Shown: piece by piece, positions 23,101 to 32,744 of the stretch | How the letters are laid out: the number at the start of each line of letters is the position of its first letter | Numbering within the stretch: position 1 is the first letter of the stretch | Assembly (NCBI GenBank): GCA_014860445.1 | Contig: JACZJT010000041.1 | Location: 35,241 to 99,240, forward strand | DNA: 64,000 nucleotides | From: Burkholderiales bacterium | GTDB lineage: Bacteria > Pseudomonadota > Gammaproteobacteria > Burkholderiales > SG8-39 | Direction: 5' to 3' | Program-made: the position numbers and the translations under genes | The notes under the pieces: generated by a model | Database searches by the model: none | What the model was told of the DNA's origin: nothing | What the model saw: only the letters and a program-made list of their open reading frames with translations

Positions 23101-24852
23101 TTAAGATGCGCTACCCCCGCTTTGTGTGCTGCCGCCCCCTGCGCCGGGTGTGACCGCAGGAACGATGGGCACCACCGCAGGCGGGGGCGCGGGAGTCGCA
23201 GCTTGCGCCAGCGCCGTACCTGCCGCTGTTGCGGGCAGTGTTTCCAGCAGTGCTGCAAAAACTTTTGACGACACCGCCTCGCTGGCGAGGGTAGCTTCCT
23301 TGCTCGCCAGGTTGGCCAGTTCCGTGGCCGCCTTCGCTTCTGCGGCGAGGCGTGCGTTCTGCGGATCGGCGCTCGCCGCTGCCTGTGCCTGATTCGCTTG
23401 TGCAACCGCCGCCGACGCAGCTGCTGCATCTGCGACTGCGACGGGTGAATTGTTCGGCAACTCCGAGAGTTGCAGCGCAACCGCCGCCTGGACCAGCGCA
23501 AGCGCGCTCGCCACCGGCACCGGTTCGTTCCCGGGGCCCCACAAACTCGATTGCCCAACCTTGATTTTGTCGATCGGCCCATAGGGGGTATGGACGGAAA
23601 TCTCGCCCAGCGTCACGCGTGCGACGCCGACCTCCTGATTTCTGGTATCGGCGACCATGGTGAAATCGGCAGGCCCGTTGTTCTGGATGTCAATGATCGA
23701 AGCCCCGATGGAAATACTGACCCCTTCGCGGTTTTCCGCCTGGATGGCGCCGCCGACAAAACGCATCGAGCCTTCGGTGAGCGCCAGGGTCGATTTGCCC
23801 GCTTTGACGTTGGCAGGATCGAATTGATACTGGTCGATGGCGAGAACCGAGTCCGGGCCCAGAATTACAATTTGACCGTCCGCAAATTGAAGCACCGCGC
23901 GCCCGTCTTTGCCGGTGCTGACGGTCGTGCCCGATTCGAAGGTCGAGCCTACGTTCGCGGACGCTGCCTTGCCGGATTGCGGCTTGATGTCTACCGTGTT
24001 CGAAATCGCCTGCACATATCCGGCCAGCCGCCGACCGTCCTTCCCGCCGGATCGTTCCTGGTCGGATGCGGCCAGCGCAGCGGCAGTCTGCGCAGCGGTG
24101 ACGACGACGACGGGCGAGTTGTTCGGCAATACGTATGCTAGTAATTCCCCTATGCCCGCCTGGGCTACGGCAGGAGCCGCCGCGAAGGGTATCGGCAGGG
24201 GCGGACTGCTGCCCGACTGCCATGGAGCGTACTGGCCCGTGGCGATCCTGACGATCGGGCCAAAGGGCGTGCTCACCGAAATTTCGCCGTTCTGAACCAC
24301 TGCGTAGCCGGCCTCCTTCGGATCCGGATTGACCGATACGATGAAATCGGCGCCGCCGGTCTTCTGGATTCTCAGCATCGACTCACCCACTGCGATGTGC
24401 AAATTGCGGGGGTTGGACACGCCGATGAGTCCGGCGATGATCCGTATCTGGCCCGCTATCAGTTCCATGCTCATGGCGCTTTGTTCGAGATCATTCGGCA
24501 AAAAGCAATAACGTGCTATGCGCACGGCGGAATTCGAACCCAAGGCCACGACCTGACCGTCGGCGAACTTCAGGATTGCTTTTTCGCCCGAGCCGGTGCG
24601 GAAGACGGCGTTTTTTTCAAATACTTCCCCGGACTTGGCGGGCGCCAATTTGGCGCCCTGTCGCTGGATGGAAATCAGGCCGCTCGCTTCGTGAACGTAA
24701 CCACCCTGACAGACCGATCCCGCAGAGCTCGAGCCACTCGCCCCCGACTTGGCTTGCGCCGAAGCCGTAGACGAAAATGCGGAAAGCGCGAGCAGCACGC
24801 AACACGCGGCAACTGCGCTCGCGATGTTATGCGTATCTCGTAAAGCACTCAT
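23101..24852 (-). CDS. Secreted double-FecR-domain protein with Ala/Pro-rich C-terminus
   Basis: 583 residues. A signal peptide (~1-33, ending STASAQA) is preceded by a good ribosome site (AAGGAA). Two FecR-like modules follow at ~50-200 and ~275-430. Each has the pattern GEVFEKNAVFRTGSGEKAILKFADGQVVALG and ends with a GEISVxTPxGPIxxI segment, so an internal duplication is evident. Each is followed by an LPNNSPV motif and an Ala-rich stretch. The last ~140 residues are Ala/Gln/Pro/Ser-rich and end in GAGGGSTQSGGSAS. It lies 5 bp after the upstream gene and 75 bp before the ligase-family gene. The low-complexity tail is a possible glycosylation target; this is inference. Confidence 0.85.
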   Translation of the reverse strand: MSALRDTHNIASAVAACCVLLALSAFSSTASAQAKSGASGSSSAGSVCQGGYVHEASGLISIQRQGAKLAPAKSGEVFEKNAVFRTGSGEKAILKFADGQVVALGSNSAVRIARYCFLPNDLEQSAMSMELIAGQIRIIAGLIGVSNPRNLHIAVGESMLRIQKTGGADFIVSVNPDPKEAGYAVVQNGEISVSTPFGPIVRIATGQYAPWQSGSSPPLPIPFAAAPAVAQAGIGELLAYVLPNNSPVVVVTAAQTAAALAASDQERSGGKDGRRLAGYVQAISNTVDIKPQSGKAASANVGSTFESGTTVSTGKDGRAVLQFADGQIVILGPDSVLAIDQYQFDPANVKAGKSTLALTEGSMRFVGGAIQAENREGVSISIGASIIDIQNNGPADFTMVADTRNQEVGVARVTLGEISVHTPYGPIDKIKVGQSSLWGPGNEPVPVASALALVQAAVALQLSELPNNSPVAVADAAAASAAVAQANQAQAAASADPQNARLAAEAKAATELANLASKEATLASEAVSSKVFAALLETLPATAAGTALAQAATPAPPPAVVPIVPAVTPGAGGGSTQSGGSAS

Positions 24853-24857
24853 GATCG

Positions 24858-25655
24858 CTATTCCTTTTTCGTCGATTCGTCCATCCGGGGGGGCGGCAGT
24901 GTTGTCGCGCAGACGGGACCCGCAATCGCCTTATATTGTTCTATAGCACAAACGAGGTCTAAACGCGTGTAACTTTGCACGATTTTGAAGATTTCCCGGG
25001 TATTGCGCTTCGCCCCGCGCCCGATGCTGCGCTCCATCGCCTGGCGCAGGCCGGGATCCAGGTCTTGCCAAGCCGCAAGTCCCACAAAAACGATGGTTTG
25101 CTGAACCGTCGGCTCCCATGGTCCCAGTTCGTCCGCATGCCGCAGCGCAGTGAACATTTCTTCGTCGAATTCGTTGACGTAGAGCTTGGTCAGCGCAAGG
25201 TTTGCCCACAGGAAGGGCGAGGTCGGTCGAAGCAATAGGGCCTGGCGAAATCGCGCGTGTGCACTGCGCGTAACAGCCAGGGCTTCGCGCGGGATGGTTG
25301 AAACGCGCATCCTTGCCAGATCCATTGCGCCCAAGCCTTCAAGGGACCAGGGGTTCGCGGGAACGTATTCAAGGCTGTCCGAGAAGTATTGTGCGGCGCG
25401 ACGCACCTGCGCCATGCCGGGTTTGCGCGAGGCAGGTGTCCAGGTTTCCACCTCGTTTTGCGCCGACTGAACCTGGATTCCCGCGAGTCCCATCCTGACG
25501 CATTGCACTGCGACCAGAGCAAGAGCGAGAGTAAGCGCGAGACAAGCGAACTTACCCCATCGCGTTTGCTGGCTGAATGAGCGCGCCGCGGTTTTTGACG
25601 CCGGCCGTGCTGAACGTTCGGATCGCATGTCGCTTTTAAAACGCAGCTTAAACAT
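24858..25655 (-). CDS. Membrane-anchored protein, polysaccharide-biosynthesis (VpsP-like) candidate
   Basis: 265 residues with one hydrophobic segment (FACLALTLALALVAVQCV, about residues 35-53) after a basic N-terminus, so it is anchored with most of the protein outside the cytoplasm. The rest is helical with a TPR-like rhythm (AQYFSDSLEYVPANPWSLEGLGAMDLA, FRQALLLRPTSPFLWANLALTKLY). It resembles VpsP-type proteins of exopolysaccharide clusters, but I hold this loosely. It is the first gene of the operon leading to the FecR, ligase, CHASE2 and LysM genes. Start uncertain: an ATG nine codons further on is also possible. Confidence 0.65.
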   Translation of the reverse strand: MFKLRFKSDMRSERSARPASKTAARSFSQQTRWGKFACLALTLALALVAVQCVRMGLAGIQVQSAQNEVETWTPASRKPGMAQVRRAAQYFSDSLEYVPANPWSLEGLGAMDLARMRVSTIPREALAVTRSAHARFRQALLLRPTSPFLWANLALTKLYVNEFDEEMFTALRHADELGPWEPTVQQTIVFVGLAAWQDLDPGLRQAMERSIGRGAKRNTREIFKIVQSYTRLDLVCAIEQYKAIAGPVCATTLPPPRMDESTKKE

Positions 25656-25749
25656 TTGGTGGGCCGACCAATTCTAATTTTCCATCACCCCGAGGACGGC
25701 AATTGAGCAGGGCTGCAAACAGCAGTCCTGCAACACGAACCACTGCCCC

Positions 25750-26175
25750 TTAGCGCCTGCCGCAGGCGATGCGCCACAACCTCTCGCCTATGGTGCCCAA
25801 CAGGACCGGCCGCCAATTGCTGACCGTGGCATCGCTGCCGAGAATATTGCCTTCACCCATGTTTCCTGAGTATCGGGCAATATAGATTATCCGGATCTGC
25901 TGTCGTCCGCAGTCGTACTCCCGTTCCATCCTTAGCGACGTCGCGTTGACCGAACCCGCGTGCTTTTCCGTGGTGAAGTCGGCTATATCCCACATTCGCG
26001 TGGTGTTGTTTACATTGCGAATGGTAGCGGTATTTGCATATTCGGTGACATGCGCCTGCCGGTCGACGACAAACCATTCCCCGAAGGTGTTTCCGCGCAC
26101 CAGCCAGTCTGCCCAGTCCGCCGCCTCGCAATTACCTGCAACCGCCAGCAATATCATCAGTACGAATGTGCGCAT
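25750..26175 (-). CDS. Small secreted surface-adhesin (protein E)-like protein
   Basis: 141 residues with a cleavable signal peptide (LMILLAVAGNCEA). The mature part follows the pattern of the surface-adhesin protein E family: a short N-terminal strand, TRMWDIADFTTEK, a middle Ser/Arg segment (TSLRMEREYDCGRQQIRI) and a final Cys (RIACGRR), so one disulfide is likely between the two cysteines. Members are small periplasmic or outer-membrane-associated proteins of mostly unknown function. It stands alone between the envelope operon and the tRNA. Confidence 0.6.
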   Translation of the reverse strand: MRTFVLMILLAVAGNCEAADWADWLVRGNTFGEWFVVDRQAHVTEYANTATIRNVNNTTRMWDIADFTTEKHAGSVNATSLRMEREYDCGRQQIRIIYIARYSGNMGEGNILGSDATVSNWRPVLLGTIGERLWRIACGRR

Positions 26176-26324
26176 CGCGTTACCTTCGGCATCCAGAGCG
26201 GGGCCGTAATCTGCGGCACAGTATGTGGCGCTGGGATCAGCCGTGAATGCGGATACTCAAGATATTTAGCGGTAAGGCTAATATTTAGCAGTTTCAGTAA
26301 TCACTACCGCCAGAGTGCTAGATT

Positions 26325-26401
26325 TGGTGGGCCCACCTGGACTCGAACCAGGGACCAAAGGATTATGAGTCCTCTGCTCTAACCAACTGAGCTATAGGCC
26401 C
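26325..26401 (-). tRNA. tRNA with CAU anticodon, probably tRNA-Ile2
   Basis: The minus strand folds into a full 77-nt cloverleaf. The acceptor GGGCCTA pairs with TGGGCCC, the D-arm reads GCTCAGTTGGTTAGAGC, the anticodon loop CTCATAA, the T-arm CTGGTTCGAGTCCAG, and an encoded CCA closes it. A CAU anticodon means Met or, after lysidine modification, Ile for AUA. The location next to rpoD matches ileX in E. coli, which favours tRNA-Ile2, but elongator Met is not excluded by sequence alone. Confidence 0.93.
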
Positions 26402-26456
26402 TACGGGAAAAATAAACGCTTAACAATCCCTGCCACTAAGCGGGATTTCAATCCCT

Positions 26457-28709
26457 TCAGGCTTCATTATCCAGGAAACTGCGCAGCTGCTCGGAGCGTG
26501 AGGGGTGGCGCAGCTTGCGCAGCGCTTTCGCCTCTATCTGACGGATGCGCTCGCGCGTGACGTCGAACTGCTTGCCGACCTCTTCCAGGGTGTGGTCCGT
26601 ATTCATTTCGATGCCGAAGCGCATGCGCAGCACCTTGGCCTCGCGCGGCGTGAGCGAATCCAGCACGTCCTTGGTCGCGTCGCGCAACGAGCCGTAGACA
26701 GCGGCATCGACTGGCGCCATGGTGGCCGCGTCTTCGATGAAATCGCCCAGGTGCGAATCGTCGTCGTCGCCGATCGGCGTTTCCATCGAGATCGGCTCCT
26801 TCGAGATCTTCAAGATTTTGCGGATCTTGTCTTCGGGCATTTCCATCTTCAACGCCAGCGTCGCCGGATCGGGCTCCTGCCCGGTTTCCTGCAGGATCTG
26901 GCGCGAGATGCGGTTCATCTTGTTGATGGTCTCGATCATGTGCACCGGAATGCGGATGGTGCGCGCCTGGTCGGCGATCGAACGCGTGATCGCCTGGCGT
27001 ATCCACCAGGTGGCGTAGGTCGAGAACTTGTAGCCGCGACGGTATTCGAACTTGTCCACCGCCTTCATCAGTCCGATGTTGCCTTCCTGGATCAGGTCGA
27101 GGAACTGCAGGCCGCGATTGGTGTATTTCTTGGCGATCGAAATCACCAGGCGCAGGTTGGCTTCGGTCATCTCGCGCTTGGCCCGGCGCGCTTTGGCCTC
27201 GCCCGTGGACATCTGTTTGTTTATTTCCTTGAGTTCCTTGAGCGGAATGCCGATCTTCGCCTGCAGGTCCAGCAGCTTTTGCTGGTTTTCCATGATCGCC
27301 GGCTGGTGACGCGCGAGCAGGTTGCTGTAGGTATGGCGTGCGTTTATCTCGTTGCCGACCCAGCGCAGGTTGGTTTCATTGCCGGGAAATACCTTGATGA
27401 AGTGCGGCCGCGGCATATTGCTCTTGGTCACGCACAACTGCTGAATGTGGCGCTCGTGCCTGCGGGTCTCCTCCACCAGACCGCGCAAGGCGTCGCACAG
27501 ACGCTCTACGATGCGTGCCGAGAAGCGGATGTTCATCAATTCGCCCCAGATCTTGTCGCGGATCTTGAGGTACTCCTTGCTGCGCGATCCGTGCTTGGCC
27601 AGAGCCGATTTCTTGCGCTCGAACAGGCGGTGGACGACGCTGAAGCGCGCGAGCGAATCTTCCTTTAGCTGCTGCAAGCTCGCAGAGATGGCGGCGTTTT
27701 GGGCCTCTTCGTCGAGTTCTTCCTCCTCTTCTGCTTCCTCAACAGTCTCCTCGCTGAGTTCGGCCGCGGGCTCGTCCTTGGCGTTCGGGTCGATGAGCCC
27801 GTCGACCAGTTCGTCGATGCGCATTTCGTCGCGTGACACCTTGGCAGCGAGCGCGAGGATTTCTGCGATGGTGGTCGGGCAGGCGGAAATCGCCTGGATC
27901 ATGTGCTTCAGACCGTCTTCGATGCGTTTGGCGATTTCGATCTCGCCCTCGCGCGTGAGCAGTTCGACCGAGCCCATCTCGCGCATGTACATGCGCACCG
28001 GGTCGGTGGTACGGCCGAATTCCGGGTCGACCGTGGACAGCGCAGCTTCTGCTTCTTCCTCTGCGTCCTCGTCGGGAACGGCCGCGGGGGAGTTCTCGGA
28101 AATCAGCAGCGTTTCCGCATCCGGGGCCGCGTCGTAGACCTGGATGCCCATGTCGCTGAAAGTGGTGATAATGGACTCGATCTGCTCCGCATCCACCAGA
28201 TCGTCGGGCAAATGATCGTTGATTTCGGAGTAGGTGAGAAAGCCGCGCTCCTTGCCCAGCTTGATCAGGTTCTTCAGGCGCGTGCGCCGCGCTTCCACGT
28301 CTTCCGGTTTTTGCTCGCCTTTGCGCAGATCCGCCTTTTGCTTCGCCGTGAGCTTCGCCGCCTGCTGCTTGGCGATCTGTCTCGCAATTTGCTTGGGAGT
28401 TTGCTGCGGTTTCGCTGCGACGGTCTCCTTCTGAGCAACTTTGCCTTTTACTTGCGGCTTTGCCTTGGCGGGCGCTACCGGTTTGGCCGCAGACTTGCCC
28501 TTTGCCAGAGGTTTGTTCTTGGCCAAAGGTTTCGTCTTGGCAGACGGTCTCGTCTTCGCCAAAGGTTTCTTCTTCGTCAGTGCCTTGGCGCCGGCCGCTG
28601 GTTTCTTCTTTTGCGGCGAGGCGGACTTGTGCGCCGCCTTGTGTGCGGGCTTGGGCTTGGCGGCCTTGGCTTTTGCGGTGGCGGGTTTCTTGGCTTGTTT
28701 GACGGCCAT
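26457..28709 (-). CDS. rpoD: RNA polymerase primary sigma factor (sigma-70)
   Basis: 750 residues, longer than E. coli RpoD (613). Residues ~1-125 are a Lys/Ala/Pro-rich low-complexity extension with repeated KPLAKxKP units. Region 1.1 follows ([26 protein letters not shown]), then an acidic stretch ([14 protein letters not shown]), region 2 ([36 protein letters not shown]), region 3, and region 4 with the helix-turn-helix [20 protein letters not shown]. All regions are intact. It lies 43 bp after dnaG in the usual rpsU-dnaG-rpoD macromolecular-synthesis order, with tRNA-Ile2 just downstream. Confidence 0.97.
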   Translation of the reverse strand: MAVKQAKKPATAKAKAAKPKPAHKAAHKSASPQKKKPAAGAKALTKKKPLAKTRPSAKTKPLAKNKPLAKGKSAAKPVAPAKAKPQVKGKVAQKETVAAKPQQTPKQIARQIAKQQAAKLTAKQKADLRKGEQKPEDVEARRTRLKNLIKLGKERGFLTYSEINDHLPDDLVDAEQIESIITTFSDMGIQVYDAAPDAETLLISENSPAAVPDEDAEEEAEAALSTVDPEFGRTTDPVRMYMREMGSVELLTREGEIEIAKRIEDGLKHMIQAISACPTTIAEILALAAKVSRDEMRIDELVDGLIDPNAKDEPAAELSEETVEEAEEEEELDEEAQNAAISASLQQLKEDSLARFSVVHRLFERKKSALAKHGSRSKEYLKIRDKIWGELMNIRFSARIVERLCDALRGLVEETRRHERHIQQLCVTKSNMPRPHFIKVFPGNETNLRWVGNEINARHTYSNLLARHQPAIMENQQKLLDLQAKIGIPLKELKEINKQMSTGEAKARRAKREMTEANLRLVISIAKKYTNRGLQFLDLIQEGNIGLMKAVDKFEYRRGYKFSTYATWWIRQAITRSIADQARTIRIPVHMIETINKMNRISRQILQETGQEPDPATLALKMEMPEDKIRKILKISKEPISMETPIGDDDDSHLGDFIEDAATMAPVDAAVYGSLRDATKDVLDSLTPREAKVLRMRFGIEMNTDHTLEEVGKQFDVTRERIRQIEAKALRKLRHPSRSEQLRSFLDNEA

Positions 28710-28752
28710 GAGCTTGTCCTAAGTCGGTGAAGTATTGGAAAAAAGCCGATAA

Positions 28753-30534
28753 TTATACCACAGGGCGATTCGTGCCCGGCGGCTGATCCAGTGCAGCAAG
28801 ACGCTTGGTCAGCGTGTTCATCAACGCAATGTCACCTGTGTCCAGCGGCCCTGCCTTGCTCTTGCGCTGCAATTCATTCAATTGCTCGTGCACACGCTGG
28901 CGTTCCAGTCGCGGCAGGGCGTCGCGGAATTCGCCTTCAGCCTGTTCCGTTGACAGTGCCAGAACCATGAGCTCCGATCGAACCTGCTTGAGGAGGGTTT
29001 CGTGCGGGCTGCCGCGGAAATGATCGATCAACATTATTTCAGAGCTTGCATCAGGGTTTCCGTGCGCGTATTCGGCCAGTGCAAGCAAGGCCTTGGCCTC
29101 CGGGTTTTCACCTCGAATGATGTCAGCGGACAATTCGGACGCAAGCGCCGGCTTGACTAGGACACATTCAAGCAAGCGCAGTTCAAAACTCTTTACGGCG
29201 GCGCGCGCGACCTTGGGTGGCGCAGGGCGTTGCCAGCCGCCTTGTGCAGGCGCGCTGCGGCGCAAATCGTACAGGCGTTCGACTTCCTGTTGGGTCATGC
29301 CGCTGATGTCCGCCACTTGCTTCAAGAGCTGAAGTTGAAGTCCCGGCGCGGCCACGTTCTTGAGCAGGGGCTTGGCCTCGTGCACGAGTCGTGAGCGGCC
29401 CTCGGCGGTATTGGTGTCCAGGCGAGCGCGCAGTTGTCCGAGCAAGTAGGTTGAGAGCGGTTCGGCGCCCCGGGTCAGCTCTTCGAATGCGTCCTTGCCG
29501 TTGGCGCGCACATAGCTGTCCGGGTCCTCGCCCTCGGGCAGGAACAGAAATCGTATCGTCTTGTTGTCGAGCGTCGCCGGCAGACTCACTTCGAGGGCGT
29601 GCCAGGCGGCTTTTCTGCCCGCCGCATCGCCATCGAAGCTGAAAACGACTTCATCAGTCTGGCGCAGCAGTTTTTGCACGTGCACGGGCGTGGTCGCCGT
29701 GCCCAGCGTCGCCACGGCGTAGCCCACGTCGTGCTGCGCCAGCGCCACCACGTCCATATAGCCTTCGACGACCAGCACGCGGCCGGCGTCACGTATAGCC
29801 TGGCGTGCCTGCGGCAGGCCGTAGAGTTCGCGCCCTTTTTCGAACAGCGGCGTCTCCGGTGAATTGAGGTATTTCGGCTCGCCCGCGCCGATCACGCGTC
29901 CGCCGAAACCGATGACGAAACCACGTTGGTTGATGATGGGAAACATGATGCGGTCGCGGAAGCGGTCGTAGCGCTTGCCCGCGTCGTTCTCGATCACCAA
30001 CCCCACCTCTTTGAGGCTCTTGTCAGCGTAATCCGGGAACACCGATTGCAGATTTTGCCAACCGTCGGGCGCATAGCCCACGCCGAAGTGGGCCGCTATC
30101 CGGCCCGACAAACCGCGCCGCTTGAGATACTCGATCGCGTGCGGCGATGCCTTCAACTGTTCGCGGTAGTATTGCATCGCGCGCTGCATCATCTCGTACA
30201 GGTCCGGGCCGGATTCTTCCTTTTTCTTGCCGAAGCGCTGCTCGAATTCGGGCATGGCCATACCCGCACCCGCCGCCAACTCCTTGATCGCCTCGATATA
30301 GCCCAGGCCGGAATACTCCATCAGGAATCCGATGGCGTCGCCGTGCGCGCCGCAGCCGAAGCAGTGATAGAACTGCTTGGACGGGCTGACCGTGAACGAG
30401 GGCGATTTTTCGTTGTGAAAAGGGCAGCAGGCGCTGAAATTGGCACCCGCCTTTTTCAGCTGCATGTGGCGCTGAATGATTTCGACGATATCGATGCGAT
30501 TGAGCAAATCGCGTTTAAAGGAGTCAGGAATCAC
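28753..30534 (-). CDS. dnaG: DNA primase
   Basis: About 593 residues starting at a GTG (30532-30534) that gives the canonical N-terminus VIPDSFKRDLLNRIDIV. An upstream ATG at 30594 lies essentially at the predicted transcription start and is unlikely. The zinc ribbon is CPFHNEKSPSF...CFGCG (~residues 40-65). The catalytic RNAP basal and TOPRIM region carries VLVVEGYMDVVALAQ and FSFDGDAAGRKAA. The C-terminal ~150 residues form the helicase-binding domain. It makes RNA primers at the replication fork. Located between the yqeY-like gene and rpoD. Confidence 0.96.
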   Translation of the reverse strand: MIPDSFKRDLLNRIDIVEIIQRHMQLKKAGANFSACCPFHNEKSPSFTVSPSKQFYHCFGCGAHGDAIGFLMEYSGLGYIEAIKELAAGAGMAMPEFEQRFGKKKEESGPDLYEMMQRAMQYYREQLKASPHAIEYLKRRGLSGRIAAHFGVGYAPDGWQNLQSVFPDYADKSLKEVGLVIENDAGKRYDRFRDRIMFPIINQRGFVIGFGGRVIGAGEPKYLNSPETPLFEKGRELYGLPQARQAIRDAGRVLVVEGYMDVVALAQHDVGYAVATLGTATTPVHVQKLLRQTDEVVFSFDGDAAGRKAAWHALEVSLPATLDNKTIRFLFLPEGEDPDSYVRANGKDAFEELTRGAEPLSTYLLGQLRARLDTNTAEGRSRLVHEAKPLLKNVAAPGLQLQLLKQVADISGMTQQEVERLYDLRRSAPAQGGWQRPAPPKVARAAVKSFELRLLECVLVKPALASELSADIIRGENPEAKALLALAEYAHGNPDASSEIMLIDHFRGSPHETLLKQVRSELMVLALSTEQAEGEFRDALPRLERQRVHEQLNELQRKSKAGPLDTGDIALMNTLTKRLAALDQPPGTNRPVV

Positions 30535-30600
30535 GCGCGCTTGGAATCCGGGTCGGGGGCCTGAGGGGCTTTCCCCGGCATCCCCAGGGAACATCTATTC

Positions 30601-30628
30601 TTTATAGGCCATTTTGGCCGGAACGCAA
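30601..30628 (-). promoter_or_regulatory. Candidate sigma-70 promoter for dnaG-rpoD
   Basis: On the minus strand TTGCGT (30623-30628) and TATAAA (30601-30606) are separated by 16 bases. The spacer contains the palindrome GGCCAAAATGGCC. Transcription would begin near 30594, leaving about 60 nt of leader before the GTG start of dnaG. Predicted from consensus only. Confidence 0.5.
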
Positions 30629-30670
30629 GCGCGAGGCGCTGCGTTGGCATAACCGGTCCGGGCGGTTGGC

Positions 30671-31117
30671 CTAGCTGCCCAGCCTGGCCTTCACCAGGGC
30701 CGATACCCTGGCCATATTGGCGCGGCCGGCCAGCTTGGGTTTGAGCAGTGCCATGACCTTGCCCATGTCCTGCATTGCCTTGGCGCCTGCCGCCGCGATT
30801 GCGGCGGCCACTTCGCCCGCTATTTCCACTTCCGTGAGTTGCTGCGGCATATAGCCGGAGAGAACGCCTATTTCGAATTTCTCCACATCGGCCAGGTCCT
30901 GGCGCCCGCCGGCCTCGTATTGGGTAATCGAGTCACGCCGCTGCTTGAGCATCTTTTCGATAATAGCCAGGATGTCCGCGTCCGACAGTTCGATGCGCTC
31001 GTCCACTTCGCGCTGTTTCATTGCCGCCAGGAGCAGGCGGATCGCCGACAGGCGCGCAGCGTCCCTGGCGCGCATGGCGGCTTTCATGTCTTCGGTGATT
31101 TGTGCCTTGAGCGACAT
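30671..31117 (-). CDS. GatB/YqeY-domain protein
   Basis: 148 residues with the YqeY pattern: MSLKAQITEDMKAAMRARDAARLSAIRLLLAAMKQREVD, a central ILAIIEKMLKQRRDSITQYEAGGRQDLA, and a C-terminal domain with GYMPQQLTE and QDMGKVMALLKPKLAGRANM. The family shares the tail domain of GatB amidotransferases and is thought to bind tRNA, but its role is not settled. The position between rpsU and dnaG is conserved in many betaproteobacteria. Confidence 0.93.
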   Translation of the reverse strand: MSLKAQITEDMKAAMRARDAARLSAIRLLLAAMKQREVDERIELSDADILAIIEKMLKQRRDSITQYEAGGRQDLADVEKFEIGVLSGYMPQQLTEVEIAGEVAAAIAAAGAKAMQDMGKVMALLKPKLAGRANMARVSALVKARLGS

Positions 31118-31219
31118 CGGCGCGGCGGCAGGTGTTCGGCGGGCGTTCGTTCGACTGTTCGGTCGGGTGTCCGGATTTTTCGGCGGCGGGCTGGCCCGTA
31201 ACCGAGGATCCGGTACCGG

Positions 31220-31432
31220 CTAGAACAGTTTGGGCGGGAGTTGCTGGCTGCGGATGCGTTTGTAATGGCGCTTGACCGCCGCTGCGAGCTTGCGCTTGCG
31301 TTCGGCGGTGGGCTTTTCGTAGAACTCGCGTGCGCGCAGTTCGGTCAGCAACCCGGTTTTCTCGATTGTGCGTTTGAACCGGCGCAGTGCCACTTCAAAC
31401 GGTTCGTTTTCCTTGACTCTTACGGTAGGCAT
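31220..31432 (-). CDS. rpsU: 30S ribosomal protein S21
   Basis: 70 residues, the normal length and sequence for bS21: [19 protein letters not shown] at the start and a basic C-terminal half ([19 protein letters not shown]). It helps the small subunit in initiation. It heads the rpsU, yqeY-like, dnaG, rpoD series. A strong promoter-like sequence lies 37-66 bases upstream. Confidence 0.97.
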   Translation of the reverse strand: MPTVRVKENEPFEVALRRFKRTIEKTGLLTELRAREFYEKPTAERKRKLAAAVKRHYKRIRSQQLPPKLF

Positions 31433-31468
31433 TAATACTCCGGCTTTGACTGGGGCGGAAAACCGTGA

Positions 31469-31498
31469 ATTATATCAGCACTCTGCGCAAGCGGACAA
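31469..31498 (-). promoter_or_regulatory. Candidate sigma-70 promoter for rpsU
   Basis: On the minus strand a perfect TATAAT (31469-31474) is preceded, 18 bases upstream, by TTGTCC (31493-31498), four of six matches to the -35 consensus. Transcription would start near 31462, giving a leader of about 30 nt before the rpsU ATG at 31432. Confidence 0.6.
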
Positions 31499-31643
31499 GG
31501 CCTGTTTCTGGCCAAGTACAGGAGTCGGCCCCCGGTCGCGAGGTCGGAGCGCTTCCGTGCCCGCCACGCATAGTCGCGTATCATGCGGGACGGCAACAGT
31601 GACTTACCGATACAGTGAATTCTAGCGCTTTGAACCCCGCACG

Positions 31644-32726
31644 ATGCTGATCCTGGGCATAGAAACCTCTTGCGACGAAACCGGTATCGCCTTGTATGAC
31701 AGCGAGCGCGGCCTGCTGGCGCATGCCCTGCATACACAGATTGCGATGCACCAGGAATACGGCGGCGTGGTGCCCGAACTCGCGTCCCGCGACCACATTC
31801 GGCGCGTACTGCCGCTAGTCCGCGAGGTGATGGGCCCGGCCGGTGCAGTACTCGCCGATCTCGACGCCGTCGCCTACACCCAGGGCCCGGGGCTGGCCGG
31901 CGCGTTGCTGGTCGGCACCAGCGTCGCCAATGCACTTGCTTTTGCCCTGGGTGTTCCTGCGCTGGGCATCCATCATCTTGAAGGCCATCTGCTTTCGCCT
32001 TTACTCGCGAGCAATCCGCCCGCGTTTCCGTTTGTCGCCCTGCTGGTTTCGGGCGGCCACACGCAGTTGATGCGGGTCGCCGCCGTGGGCGAATACGAGC
32101 TTCTGGGCGAAACCGTGGACGACGCCGCCGGCGAAGCCTTCGATAAGACGGCGAACCTGCTCGGCCTTGATTACCCCGGCGGGCCGGCGCTGGCGCAGCT
32201 TGCGGGCCAGGGCAGGGTGGACCGCTACAAACTTCCGCGGCCCATGCTCGAGCAGATGCACAAGACGGGCAATCTGGATTTTTCCTTCAGTGGCCTGAAG
32301 ACGGCGGTGCTGCTGCTGGTACGCAAAGAGGCGCCCGATGCCGTGGGCAGGGCCGATGTCGCAGCATCGTTCCAGGAAGCCATCGTCGACGTGCTGGTGG
32401 CAAAATCCCTTTACGCTCTGGAGCGGACAGGCCTCAATCAACTCGTGGTCGCCGGCGGTGTCGGCGCCAACCGTCGTCTGCGCGATCGGCTGGATCGCAG
32501 CGCCGCAGCGCAAGGCTGTACAGTGTTCTATCCTGAATTCGAATTTTGCACGGACAACGGTGCGATGATCGCGCTGGCCGGCGCGCTGCGCCTGGGTGCG
32601 AGGATCATGGCGGCGGGTCAGCGGCCTGAAACAAGTTCCGCCGCGAAACTCGCGAAGGCAGCGGCGGCGCAGCACTACGCGTTCTCTGTCAAACCGCGTT
32701 GGGATTTGTCGGCTACGGTACTGTAA
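31644..32726 (+). CDS. tsaD: tRNA N6-adenosine threonylcarbamoyltransferase
   Basis: 360 residues, normal length. It transfers the threonylcarbamoyl group to A37 of ANN-decoding tRNAs as part of the TsaBDE complex. Seen: [19 protein letters not shown] (ASKHA phosphate loop), the metal-binding HHLEGH motif near residue 112, SGGHTQL, the [18 protein letters not shown] segment, [13 protein letters not shown] and [10 protein letters not shown]. The gene is divergent from rpsU across 211 bp and ends 18 bp from the convergent Sel1 gene. Confidence 0.97.
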   Translation: MLILGIETSCDETGIALYDSERGLLAHALHTQIAMHQEYGGVVPELASRDHIRRVLPLVREVMGPAGAVLADLDAVAYTQGPGLAGALLVGTSVANALAFALGVPALGIHHLEGHLLSPLLASNPPAFPFVALLVSGGHTQLMRVAAVGEYELLGETVDDAAGEAFDKTANLLGLDYPGGPALAQLAGQGRVDRYKLPRPMLEQMHKTGNLDFSFSGLKTAVLLLVRKEAPDAVGRADVAASFQEAIVDVLVAKSLYALERTGLNQLVVAGGVGANRRLRDRLDRSAAAQGCTVFYPEFEFCTDNGAMIALAGALRLGARIMAAGQRPETSSAAKLAKAAAAQHYAFSVKPRWDLSATVL

Positions 32727-32744
32727 ATACGGACGGGATCACAA

